Below are positions 1 through 8,238 of a stretch of 64,000 nt of DNA, one piece after another (within the stretch, counting starts at the first letter, position 1; each line of letters starts with the position of its first letter). The notes below the pieces were generated by a model, which was not told the origin of the DNA, did not search any database, and was given only the letters and a program-made list of their open reading frames with translations. The position numbers and the translations under genes are program-made. This stretch comes from Deltaproteobacteria bacterium (GTDB lineage Bacteria; Desulfobacterota; Desulfobacteria; Desulfobacterales; Desulfosarcinaceae), in assembly GCA_021824175.1 (NCBI GenBank), contig JAKALP010000024.1, positions 18,517 through 82,516 on the forward strand, written 5' to 3'.

Positions 1-165
1 CTCGGCCAGGGCATCGTTGATCACCGCGGGATCGCCGGCCAATTCCACGGCCAGCAAACGGTCCTGAGCATCAACGGCCCCCTTGCTCAAGATTTCAATC
101 AACAGCTCGTCAGTATTCTCCGGCCACTCCCAGGGGGCGGTATCGCGCAAGGTCTTCAGATCCAT
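1..165 (-). CDS. HEAT-repeat-like protein, N-terminal part only
   Basis: The first 55 codons of a minus-strand gene run off the left edge of the window. The start ATG (163-165) is preceded by a strong ribosome binding site (GGGAGGAG, 6-7 bases away), which fixes the start. The visible sequence begins MDLKTLRDTAPWEWPENTDE and continues as an amphipathic helical segment ending in DPAVINDALAE. This resembles the short HEAT-like proteins common in Desulfobacterota, which I recall but could not align. Function is unknown. The remainder of the gene lies outside the window. Confidence 0.6.
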   Translation of the reverse strand, partial: MDLKTLRDTAPWEWPENTDELLIEILSKGAVDAQDRLLAVELAGDPAVINDALAE

Positions 166-300
166 CTGACTCCTCCCGTTCGATTTGTCTTGCGTTGATT
201 ATTGTGCTGCCTGCATGGGGCCAACCGATTATTTCTACCGGCTGCTCATCGCATTAGAAGAAAAAATATAGGTGATTATTATTGATTAATCAAGGAGATC

Positions 301-328
301 TTCCCGGCGCTGTGAGCTGCGCCGGGAA
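301..328 (-). other. inverted repeat downstream of the FecR/DUF6600 gene
   Basis: A perfect 10-bp inverted repeat (TTCCCGGCGC / GCGCCGGGAA) with an 8-base loop lies about 45 bases past the stop of the minus-strand FecR/DUF6600 gene. In the minus direction it is not followed by a T run, so it is either a weak or Rho-assisted terminator or an mRNA-stabilising hairpin. The rest of 166-373 is AT-rich and holds no gene that I can see. Confidence 0.4.
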
Positions 329-373
329 AATGATAAGAAAGCTAATTGCAATGGCTATGCGATGGCAGCCGCA

Positions 374-2473
374 CTATCGCTGCCAAGATTGATGCCGCCC
401 ATTGCCAGAAGATCGTCCCGGCCACCCTGAACTTTCTCGGTGTTGCGTTCGGTCCGGCAAACGAGAAGATCTTGGCTGTGGCTGTTGGACCGCAACTTCC
501 TCGGGTGAATTCTGGGGCCGGTAGGCAGGCTCCTTGGATCGAACTGGGAAATGTCCGCTTTGAACTCTGGACTGACCGCCGGTTTCTAGTGCAGGGAATT
601 GTGGTGACGGTTGCCTCGGTGGATTGTTCTGATATCTTTCACCAGGTTGAAATCCATGACCGGAGCCGGATTGATCACCTTTGGGTCGGCGATCAATAGG
701 GTTCCAATTGGGCCGCGTCGGCGCTGTTGGGTTCGAGGATGGAAACTGCGGCGCAGTCATCTGAGAGTTGGGCTGTCGCGCATCCTGCCTTGGACGAAAG
801 GCCGGCGGCGAACCTGAGTTTGGTGCAGGCCTATGGTTATTCCCTTTCTCTCCTCCACTTGGCACCTGACCATGCTTGATATTGGGACGCTCGCCTTGAC
901 CAGGCGCATGAAAGGCCGGTGGCTGTTCATTTGGTGAAGGCCTGCGCGGGGGCCACGGTTGCGGTTGTTGCGGCAAGGGCGATCGCACGGATTCCTTATG
1001 GCCGAACCTGGAATTAATACTTGGGTAAGGCCTGACGGGCTGATGGGATGGACCAAAAGGAGACTCCCCAGGGCGCCTGAATTCATTACCAAAGGGAGTT
1101 TGAGCGTGGGGGGCTTTATTGGCAAAGCCTCCCGGCGCGGGCCACGAAGCGTGCGGCGCCATTGGCATCGGCCGCAAGTTTCTGACATCAGCATGAACCA
1201 TATGGGGCTTGGCGATGGGGCCGCGACCAAAATAGTGCGGATCAGCGGTTACCACCGCATGTGGCCGGTGCATGTGATCATAGCTGTGGATCTGGCCAGC
1301 TTCAATAACAGTGTGGGAACTTACCACTGTGCGATTCACGCAATGTGGGCCGCCCCACCCTCCCCACCATGGCCGATGGATGAAGCCGGGCCTTCCCCAC
1401 CATGGCACCAGCGGCTCGCCCCAGCCCAGTGCAACCCAGCCGACCGCCGGGCCGCTGAATCCGACGCTGACAGCCACGCTCACACCGGGTTGACCGAAAA
1501 AGGCCACTAGGGCGGGGGCATAGACTGGACGCACCACTCGGGGGCCCGGTGCCCAACACCAGTAGCTATTCACATATACCCAGCGTCCATAATGATAAGG
1601 AGCCCAGCCCCAGGGGGCGGTATCCACCCAGGTCCATCCATAATAGGGATCGTGCATCCAGACACCCGTGCTGTAAGGGACCCATCCAACGGCAACGCCG
1701 GCCGGACGCCAGACCGGACCATAGGCGGCCGTTACCATCCAGGTGCCATGTCGATCAAGATCGTTCACCCCATATACTTCACCGGGAACATAACGATTGC
1801 TCTTGGATGCCAAAAACTGATCGGTGCGGTCATAATTCCACTGATCCCATTCGTCCAGCGGTGGCGCGTTCCGCGAGTCTGCCTGAGAGAGCCCCCCTGA
1901 TCCAATCACCAGCGATTCGTTCGGTCCGATGGATACGGGAGCCCCGCCTTCCATAGAAGCTGAAGCCCGGCCGTTGCGCCGGGAAATGAAATGGGTCTGT
2001 TTATCCTGGACCTCCAGGCGGTAATATCCTTCGGTATCCATGGTAAAGGTCGCCTGGGGCGTGTCCACCGCGATCATACGTCCCGGCTCCACGCCGCGCA
2101 GATCAAAAGAAACGGCGCCCGAATTCACTTTAAATTTTAGGAAATCAGGTTCTTGGCTTTCCAGGCTGAGTTGAGCTTCGCTGCCCCCTCGGACAAAGGC
2201 ACGGGGCCCAATCTGGAGTTCCATATTGCCGTCCGGTCCAACGGCCAACTGGTCGCCGGGGGCCAGAGCGGTATTAATTTGAGCTTCGGCCCACTCTTCG
2301 GAGCCAGGTCGCCAGAATGACACTTGGCCGGCTACGAAACTCAAACGCGGCGGCGTCCTTCCAATGGCCTCCTGGTCATTATCAGAGTCATTCCGCGACT
2401 GAGCCAGGGCCAATTGCGCTACCGATATAGTGGCGAATATCATTAATAGTAAAATAGCCCTTATTGCCCTCAT
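374..2473 (-). CDS. FecR-domain / DUF6600 secreted protein with Pro/Gln-rich tail
   Basis: A 699-aa exported protein of unknown role. Residues 1-24 form a signal peptide (MRAIRAILLLMIFATISVAQ, then LALA before the likely cleavage). Residues about 40-200 match a FecR-like domain (SFVAGQVSFWRPGSEEW, GPDGNMELQIGPRAFV). Residues about 225-400 are the Trp/Tyr/Gly-rich DUF6600 repeat (YGPVWRP, GWVPYSTGVWMHDPYYGWTW, GWAPYHYGRWVYV). From about 400 to the end the protein is Pro/Gln/His/Arg-rich and of low complexity. I chose the ATG at 2473 because GAGAGGAGATAGGGGT precedes it and the signal peptide starts there; a longer open frame reaches 2524. FecR domains in such proteins are thought to bind ligands or the envelope, but the function is not established. 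It is divergent from the LysE gene. Confidence 0.8.
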   Translation of the reverse strand: MRAIRAILLLMIFATISVAQLALAQSRNDSDNDQEAIGRTPPRLSFVAGQVSFWRPGSEEWAEAQINTALAPGDQLAVGPDGNMELQIGPRAFVRGGSEAQLSLESQEPDFLKFKVNSGAVSFDLRGVEPGRMIAVDTPQATFTMDTEGYYRLEVQDKQTHFISRRNGRASASMEGGAPVSIGPNESLVIGSGGLSQADSRNAPPLDEWDQWNYDRTDQFLASKSNRYVPGEVYGVNDLDRHGTWMVTAAYGPVWRPAGVAVGWVPYSTGVWMHDPYYGWTWVDTAPWGWAPYHYGRWVYVNSYWCWAPGPRVVRPVYAPALVAFFGQPGVSVAVSVGFSGPAVGWVALGWGEPLVPWWGRPGFIHRPWWGGWGGPHCVNRTVVSSHTVIEAGQIHSYDHMHRPHAVVTADPHYFGRGPIAKPHMVHADVRNLRPMPMAPHASWPAPGGFANKAPHAQTPFGNEFRRPGESPFGPSHQPVRPYPSINSRFGHKESVRSPLPQQPQPWPPRRPSPNEQPPAFHAPGQGERPNIKHGQVPSGGEKGNNHRPAPNSGSPPAFRPRQDARQPNSQMTAPQFPSSNPTAPTRPNWNPIDRRPKGDQSGSGHGFQPGERYQNNPPRQPSPQFPALETGGQSRVQSGHFPVRSKEPAYRPQNSPEEVAVQQPQPRSSRLPDRTQHRESSGWPGRSSGNGRHQSWQR

Positions 2474-2655
2474 ACCCCTATCTCCTCTCTCGAAACCCGG
2501 CATAGAACGGCGGTTTTCCAGCAACCTGCGTTACTTCCGAGTATTCATTTCCAAAATAACCATGGACCTGCTATATCTCCACACCTGCTGGCTTGCTCAT
2601 GAATCCAAGCTTAATTTGTCTGACGACCGGAAATTTAAAAAGTCTACACCAACCT

Positions 2656-3291
2656 ATGCTGCAGCTTTTCACCATTTTCACGACCTCTTTTCTACTCGCG
2701 CTCTCCGGAGCCCTGATGCCGGGGCCATTGCTGACCATCACCATCAGTGAAAGCCCGCGCCGCGGAATGATCACCGGCCCCTTGTTGATTCTCGGCCATG
2801 GACTACTGGAACTTAGCCTAGTCACCGCCTTAATTTTGGGGCTGGCACCCATACTGAAAAAACCAGCGGTTTTCACCACAACGTCTCTGATCGGCGCCGT
2901 GGTATTGGCGTGGATGGCCTGGGGCATGTTCAAGGCCCTGCCGGATATGACACTGCGGGCCATTAAACGTCAAGCCATTGAGCGAAATCTTGTGGCGGCC
3001 GGGGTATTATTGAGCCTGGCAAACCCTTACTGGGCCATCTGGTGGGTCACCATTGGCCTGGGGTATATTACCCATAGTATTTCTTTCGGTATCTGGGGAA
3101 TTTTCTTCTTCTTTAGCGGACATCTGCTGGCAGACTTGGCTTGGTATTCAAGTGTCTCCACGGCCATCTGGAAAGGTCGAAGCTACATTAGCGACAGAGC
3201 CTATCGCTGGTTGGTGGGCGGCTGTGCCGTTTTTCTGCTTGGATTTGCGCTATTCTTCGCCCTTTCGGGGTTACACGCCTTAGCGATCTGA
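2656..3291 (+). CDS. LysE/RhtB-family amino-acid exporter
   Basis: A 211-aa inner-membrane protein of the LysE/RhtB translocator family, which exports amino acids or related metabolites; the substrate cannot be read from sequence. It begins MLQLFTIFTTSFLLALSGAL and shows the family signatures: the N-terminal SGALMPGPLLTITISESPRRG region with a conserved MPGP turn, and SLANPYWAIWWVTIGLGYI in the middle. About six hydrophobic segments are evident. Length is typical (about 205-215 aa). The start is uncertain because no clear Shine-Dalgarno precedes the ATG at 2656; an upstream in-frame ATG at 2599 and TTG at 2593 would add about 20 non-family residues. It is divergent from the FecR gene and convergent with the dehydratase gene. 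Confidence 0.8.
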   Translation: MLQLFTIFTTSFLLALSGALMPGPLLTITISESPRRGMITGPLLILGHGLLELSLVTALILGLAPILKKPAVFTTTSLIGAVVLAWMAWGMFKALPDMTLRAIKRQAIERNLVAAGVLLSLANPYWAIWWVTIGLGYITHSISFGIWGIFFFFSGHLLADLAWYSSVSTAIWKGRSYISDRAYRWLVGGCAVFLLGFALFFALSGLHALAI

Positions 3292-3360
3292 ACACCAAGG
3301 CAAAACCCCTGCTTCAATTTTGCAGCTCGCCGCTGAATAGCGGGTTCGGGGAGAATTACT

Positions 3361-3400
3361 AAAAGCAAAAAGCTCTCTGCCCCGAAAGGCAGAGAGCTCC
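3361..3400 (-). terminator. rho-independent terminator of the dehydratase gene
   Basis: A perfect 11-bp stem (AGCTCTCTGCC / GGCAGAGAGCT, 3371-3381 and 3388-3398) with a 6-base loop. Read on the minus strand it is followed by TTTTTGCTTTT, a classic U-tract. It lies 31 bases past the stop of the 4-hydroxybutyryl-CoA dehydratase gene and may also stop read-through from the convergent LysE gene. Confidence 0.9.
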
Positions 3401-3431
3401 TTGCTATCAATGATTATATCCGATTTCTTTC

Positions 3432-4940
3432 CTACTTTGCTTCCTTCTTCGGCTTTGGCGCTAAAGCTTCCCGATCCCCGCCACTCATGCCGGCGATATA
3501 ACGCACCAGCTTTTTTCGCGACTCAATGTCATATTGGGAAGTAATGGCGATCTGCTCCATGATGGGCGATCCGCCGCCGTGGTATCCGCCCACGCTGTGA
3601 ATGCCACCTTTGGCTGAGCAGAGCACATCACCCAGATAGCGCCAAAATTGGGCTTGATCCTCCACCGGCATTTCTGGGTTGCGTTTGGTGTACTTTAGTA
3701 GAAGATCCTTGGTTTCAGGATTGAGGAAATCCCGTTCATGGGGGAAAGTGGCCACCACACCGCCGGCGATATCACACAGAATTTCTGCTTCCCGGAAAAC
3801 CGCTTCACCCGATAGACAGCGGCCCACGTTGCAGTAAATGGAGTGAGGGATGTATGAACCCGGTCCATAGGGGACAAGGCCCTTGCCCGGCATGAACAAG
3901 CGGGGGCCACCCAGATCGGATGCAGTGTAGCCGGCTGCATAGCCCAGCTCGGTGACCATGATCAGCTCAGCCAGCTTCTCGCGCACATGGGAAGCTTTAT
4001 GGACATTGTTGACTTCGGCAGCGAGGGCAGCAGCGCCCATAATGACATCGCCGATGGCGGGTTTACATCCCGAATAGGAGTGGCGGTGGAATAAGGCGAA
4101 GAGCAGCGCATTGATGCCGCCATGCTGATGTTCGCCAGCTAAAAAGACCCGATCCCAAGGTACAAAGCAGTTTTCAAAAATCATGTATGAGTCGGTGGAG
4201 GCCGGCATCCAGCCACGTTTGAAATGCTCACGCTCCCTGAAGCGATGGATGGTGACGACCTGTTTGAGCCCATCCCAGTCGCCGGGCACGGCAAAGGCCA
4301 CGGCATAATTCTTGTCTTCGGGGCGCATGGCACGAGTGGGCACGACCAATACTTCATCTGCCACCGAAGCCTCTGAAATATGGAGTTTGCACCCCTCCAC
4401 GACAATACCGTCCTTGAGCCGTTCTTTGATGTAAACATAGGAACCAGGGTTTGGCTGGTCCGACGGCCGAAGCATGCGATCGCCTTTGACATCGGTCTGG
4501 GCGCAGCAGCCGATCAGATCTTCGGTCTGAAAACGGGTCAGCCATTTTTTGAAGTTTTCATGATACCGGGTATCCCCTTTGTTGGATTTGTCCGCTTCAT
4601 AGGAGACATTGTAGATGGCATTAACCGCATCCACGCCCATGCAGCGCTGAATACAGCCGCCCACCTTCTGGCAGAGCATGCGGGTCATATCCTGCTTCTT
4701 ATGCAGATCTTCCTTGTTCTGATGAATATGGGTAAAACGGTTGATGCGCTGGCCAGTTAAATGGGAGATGGCGGTCATTAATTCCTGATTTTCGGGTTTA
4801 GCTGCCTCCTCATAAGTGGTGCCGATGTTGTTGATGCAGGCCATTTGTAATTCATCGGCACGGTCGATCAACTGCCCATTGAAGTAAACGTTGCGTTTCA
4901 TCTTGGACAACCCGGCAATATAATCCTGTTTCGTTCTCAT
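3432..4940 (-). CDS. abfD: 4-hydroxybutyryl-CoA dehydratase / vinylacetyl-CoA isomerase family protein
   Basis: A 502-aa flavin and [4Fe-4S] enzyme of the AbfD family, which dehydrates 4-hydroxybutyryl-CoA to crotonyl-CoA and isomerises vinylacetyl-CoA. It acts in aminobutyrate fermentation and in 3-hydroxypropionate/4-hydroxybutyrate-type pathways. All four cluster ligands known for the clostridial enzyme appear conserved with the right spacing: Cys96 and Cys100 (GGCIQRC), and His285 with Cys292 (FHRHSYSGC). The acyl-CoA dehydrogenase-like body is full length, and the basic C-tail (APKPKKEAK) is short. A GGAGACAC ribosome site precedes the ATG at 4940. No pathway partner (4HB-CoA transferase, 4HB dehydrogenase) is adjacent, and the gene has its own terminator, so it is a single-gene unit. 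Substrate could be a related hydroxyacyl-CoA; 4-hydroxyphenylacetate hydroxylase-like flavoproteins share the fold but lack these ligands. Confidence 0.9.
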   Translation of the reverse strand: MRTKQDYIAGLSKMKRNVYFNGQLIDRADELQMACINNIGTTYEEAAKPENQELMTAISHLTGQRINRFTHIHQNKEDLHKKQDMTRMLCQKVGGCIQRCMGVDAVNAIYNVSYEADKSNKGDTRYHENFKKWLTRFQTEDLIGCCAQTDVKGDRMLRPSDQPNPGSYVYIKERLKDGIVVEGCKLHISEASVADEVLVVPTRAMRPEDKNYAVAFAVPGDWDGLKQVVTIHRFREREHFKRGWMPASTDSYMIFENCFVPWDRVFLAGEHQHGGINALLFALFHRHSYSGCKPAIGDVIMGAAALAAEVNNVHKASHVREKLAELIMVTELGYAAGYTASDLGGPRLFMPGKGLVPYGPGSYIPHSIYCNVGRCLSGEAVFREAEILCDIAGGVVATFPHERDFLNPETKDLLLKYTKRNPEMPVEDQAQFWRYLGDVLCSAKGGIHSVGGYHGGGSPIMEQIAITSQYDIESRKKLVRYIAGMSGGDREALAPKPKKEAK

Positions 4941-5314
4941 TGTGTCTCCTTATTTATTCAACATTATAGGATCAAGTAATCGATCCTACCTTCCCTGGAG
5001 GGGCAACAAACCATATTGCTTGTATGCTCTTTGAATAAAGGTCGTCAACGGTTTTATGAACAAATTGCGCTTTTGTTCAAAAACGCAAAAATTGTCTGCG
5101 CACTTCCCAAAATTGCGCACTCAAACCGCCTTAAAGCGATGGACCCTCCCCGTACAATCGAGTTGGACTATAAAATAAAATAAATAATAACAGAATATTA
5201 TTAATATTTTAGAAAAATACCCCCCATGACATATCATGAGGCACAAACCGTGCATGCGTATTTTCAAAATGCCCGTAAAAGGCGTTATAAAAAAAAGACA
5301 AAGGCCCCCCCTTT
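4941..5314. other. AT-rich divergent intergenic region
   Basis: This 374-base gap separates the divergent dehydratase and fibronectin-type genes and must hold both promoters. It contains three TTGCGC-type hexamers (ATTGCGC at about 5066 and 5113, TCTGCGC at about 5094) around A/T tracts, possibly operator half-sites. No gene, tRNA or clear consensus promoter was recognised. Confidence 0.4.
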
Positions 5315-5719
5315 ATGAAAATTAGATTATTTTGGTTACTCCTTTTCGTGCTTTTCGCCTTTCCAGCCATAGGCATCTGCGCGGATGTCACCTTGGCGTG
5401 GGATCCTGTCAATGAGGCGGATCATTATCGGATCTATCCCCGTGAAGCCGGGGAATCTTATGACTACCAGAACGATTACGAAACATCCCAGACAAACCAG
5501 TATACCCTGACCGGTTTTGATCAATCCAAAACCTACTACTTTGTTGTACGAGCCATGGATGCGAACGGGAACCAAAGCAGCGATTCCAATGAGGTATGCT
5601 GGGACCCCAGCGGCACCGGGAAATGTGCTCAAGGGGTGAATTACTCTTTGGGTGGCGGTGGCTCCGCCAGTAGTGGCGGCGCCGGCGGCTGTTTCCTTTC
5701 CACCTTTTTCGGCGATTGA
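5315..5719 (+). CDS. exported fibronectin type III protein with Gly-rich GGC tail
   Basis: A 134-aa protein with an N-terminal signal peptide (MKIRLFWLLLFVLFAFPAIG, ICA cleavage). A single fibronectin type III domain (residues about 24-95) shows the usual TLAWDPV, YRIYPRE, YTLTGF and YYFVVRAMDANGNQS strands. The C-terminus is a Gly/Ser linker followed by GGAGGCFLSTFFGD. This resembles a degenerate form of the GGCFIATAAYGS-type tail found on many exported Desulfobacterota proteins, whose role I do not know. Ribosome site is weak (AGGCCCCCCCTTT). A terminator follows at 5761. Likely a cell-surface or periplasmic binding module; function unknown. Confidence 0.75.
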   Translation: MKIRLFWLLLFVLFAFPAIGICADVTLAWDPVNEADHYRIYPREAGESYDYQNDYETSQTNQYTLTGFDQSKTYYFVVRAMDANGNQSSDSNEVCWDPSGTGKCAQGVNYSLGGGGSASSGGAGGCFLSTFFGD

Positions 5720-5760
5720 TTGAGGATAGCGTAAGATCATTTGAGACTTTGAATTTTCAG

Positions 5761-5794
5761 CGCCCTAAACCGACCAGCGGAGTAGGGCGTTTTT
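5761..5794 (+). terminator. rho-independent terminator after fibronectin gene
   Basis: A 7-bp stem CGCCCTA / TAGGGCG (5761-5767 and 5783-5789) followed directly by TTTTT, 41 bases past the stop of the fibronectin-type gene. Confidence 0.75.
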
Positions 5795-5913
5795 AATTCC
5801 AATTCTTATAATTCTATCCAGCATTTACGTCTTTGTGTGAAGGAGGTTTGTCACCCTTCCCTGTTTTACAAAGCATCTCAAAATAGGAACGCTTATCCCC
5901 GGGAGAGATAACG

Positions 5914-7635
5914 ATGCCCATAAAGAATGACCGCAACCAATTTTGGACGACTTTTGTTAACTTAAATTCATGGCTATTGGCAGCCATTACCATCATTATA
6001 TTGTTCCTATCTTGTGGGGGTGGCGGGGACAGTCCCGGCCGGTCCGCCGCCCCGCCCCCCAGCAACGGCAATCCGCGTTTGCCGACGCCCGCGGTGTGTA
6101 TGGCCTCTGCTAGCGGCAATTCAGCAGCCGTATCGGCTCCTGTTCTGCGCCAAACGTTGGAGGCCAGTTGGGATGAGAACTGGTTGGCAGCCCCAGCTGT
6201 GGCCGACATTGATGGCGATGGACAAATGGAGATTGTCGCCGCCCGCCACTCAGTACTTTATGTCTACCGCCACGACGGAACCCTTTTTTGGAAGACCGCC
6301 TTTGGGTCCAGTGCCTCCAACACACCGGACCATGGTACGACCCGTATGTGGGCGTCACCCGTGGTGGGCGATATGGATAATGACGGCTACATGGAAATCG
6401 CGGTGGGAGGCGATGCCGACAGCACAGGCAACATCAACATCAGCCTTTATGATTATCGCGGTCAAATGCGCCCTGGTTGGCCCCGTCAGTTCGGTAGCAC
6501 CGAGATACGAAGTATTGCCGCCGCTGATGTGGATGGTGATGGAGTCATGGAGATTTTGGTGAACAAGACCGGTGAAGGGCCAACCACGGCGGTTTATGAA
6601 CTGGATGGTTCATTGCACGCCAACTGGCCCCAGGTTTCTGCCTCATGCAATCCCCCCAGCCCGGCTGAAGCCTGTTGGGATTTCGGCGGCTACAACCAGA
6701 ACATCGGTGCCGGAGACCTGGATGGTGATGGGGTCATGGACGTAATCTCAACCTATGATGCCATCGGCTTTGGTGTGTTTTGGGGTGATGGCCGTCCCTT
6801 TCCTGCTAATTCCGAATTCAGCGACCGGGTGATTACGGCCGTGGAAGCCTATCATGACATCGCCCTGTCCAAACAAGGTTGGGGCACCGGCGACCGAAGT
6901 GAATTCACTTACTCACCGCCGGTGGTGGCGGATATCGATGATGACGGCCAGATGGAAATCGTGCTGGCCGGCGACCATGAACATACCAACAGCACAGCCA
7001 ATCAGGGTATCACGGTCTGGGTGCTCAATATCGATCTGACTCGTCCCCAGGGTTGGCTCTGACCGAAGGATACTGGTTTACCCCTGGGCGGAAGCGGCGA
7101 TTTAGGCAGCAATATTGTGCCTACCATGCCCAGCCCCTCGGTGGCGAACTTGGACGGCAATCCTGGAATTGAAATTGTAGTGCCTGCCTATGATGGAAAG
7201 CTGTACGCCTTTCGCTCGGACGGTACGATATATTGGACCTATACCTTTTCTTCGGTGGCCACACCCTACACTGGAGCCAGCGAAGCTACCATCGCGGACC
7301 TAAATCAGGACGGCGCACCAGAGATCATTTTCACCACCTTCTCTTCAGGTGAACCGCGCCAACCCGACACTCCAGCCCATTTGATCATCCTGGCCAGCAA
7401 CGGCGTTCAGGTGCACAAAGTCCCGCTGTTTGGCCGCGGCGCCATGTCCGCACCCACTGTGGCGGATGTGGATGGTGACGGCCAGGTAGAAATTGTGATT
7501 TCCCTCAAGGATACCCTCGGCAACGGCAAAGGGGGCGTCCAGATCTGGAATGTCGCCGGTTCGGCCGCCAATTGCCTGCTGTGGCCCACGGGCCGCGGCA
7601 GCTACTTGCGGGAAGGCAACTATGTCGGGCCATAG
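5914..7635 (+). pseudogene. FG-GAP/VCBS-repeat lipoprotein interrupted by an in-frame TGA
   Basis: A 573-codon frame encodes one FG-GAP (integrin-like) beta-propeller protein, but codon 383 (7060-7062) is TGA and the same frame continues to 7635. It starts with GGGAGAGATAACG-ATG and a lipoprotein-type signal (FLSCGGGG). At least eight calcium-binding propeller motifs are visible: VADIDGDGQMEIV, VGDMDNDGYMEI, AADVDGDGVMEI, GDLDGDGVMDV, VADIDDDGQMEIV, VANLDGNPGIEI, IADLNQDGAPEI and VADVDGDGQVEI. Five lie before the stop and three after. There is no frameshift. Either the gene is a recent nonsense pseudogene, the stop is read through, or the base is a sequence error. The interrupted site (GWL-stop-PKD) is not a Cys-type context, so selenocysteine is unlikely. 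As written, a truncated 382-aa surface protein would be made. Confidence 0.8.
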
Positions 7636-7731
7636 CAAGGCCCGAATGGCTTCTACCAACCAGCCGTACGTTTTTACTTCTTGGGTGAGATTGCTTTCAC
7701 GGGGGCTTTAAGCTTTTGATGAATTTGAAGC

Positions 7732-8238
7732 TTATCGCAGCAATTCCCCCGCCGCTTTATCCGCAACCGCCAGCCATTGACTCAAGTCTTTTACTCCGGC
7801 TGTTCCGCTGGCGGTTTTCACTACTTTACCACTGGCCACATCCACGCGACGCAGATCGATGCGAAGGGTACTGCCGATGACTTGATAAGCGCCAAAAATC
7901 ATTTGACGGGCGCCAATAAGGTGGCCCAATTTCAGGCAGGCCTGTGGATCGGCCAGGTCGGAGCTTCCCAGATGAAGTTCTTCCATGGCTTTCAGTAAAT
8001 GCTGTCGCTCCACCACTTGATAGGCGGGATTTTCTCCGAAACGGGCGGCAATCTGGCCAGCGAGCATGGCTTCCATACCAGCCTGCCCGTGAGCGACGGG
8101 GCTTAAATCCTCAAGGTCCCAAACCGCTATGGAAACAGTCTCCTGTGGAGTCATTGGTTCACTGCCGGCACAAGCCACAAGCAGTATGGCCGCCAACCAT
8201 TGAAAGAGAAAAATGCTCTTTGCTCTCCTATTGGCCAT
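7732..8238 (-). CDS. CsgG-like lipoprotein
   Basis: A 168-aa lipoprotein (lipobox LLVAC-AG near residue 25) with a CsgG/FlgO-like alpha/beta domain: SIAVWDLEDLSP strand, YQVVERQHLLKAMEELHLG, SSDLADPQACLKLGHLIGA, and a terminal RVDVASGKVVKTASG. CsgG-like domains in the outer-membrane periphery participate in secretion or flagellar-type assemblies; here the exact role is unknown. The start at 8238 (AAAGGTGG site) overlaps the end of the upstream redoxin-TPR-CsgG gene by 11 bases, so the two are translationally coupled. The same GSS[DE]LADP[QE] motif appears in the C-terminal CsgG domain of that neighbour, suggesting the pair share ancestry or assemble together. Confidence 0.75.
   Translation of the reverse strand: MANRRAKSIFLFQWLAAILLVACAGSEPMTPQETVSIAVWDLEDLSPVAHGQAGMEAMLAGQIAARFGENPAYQVVERQHLLKAMEELHLGSSDLADPQACLKLGHLIGARQMIFGAYQVIGSTLRIDLRRVDVASGKVVKTASGTAGVKDLSQWLAVADKAAGELLR

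Noticed and set aside
7060..7062. TGA in the FG-GAP gene as selenocysteine
   Set aside because: The site is not a Cys or redox position in this fold, and no convincing hairpin follows; a nonsense mutation or sequence error is simpler.
7709..7734. Inverted repeat TAAGCTT/AAGCTTA as terminator of the CsgG-like gene
   Set aside because: Overlaps the stop codon, is AT-weak with a 12-base loop, and lacks a T run on the minus strand.
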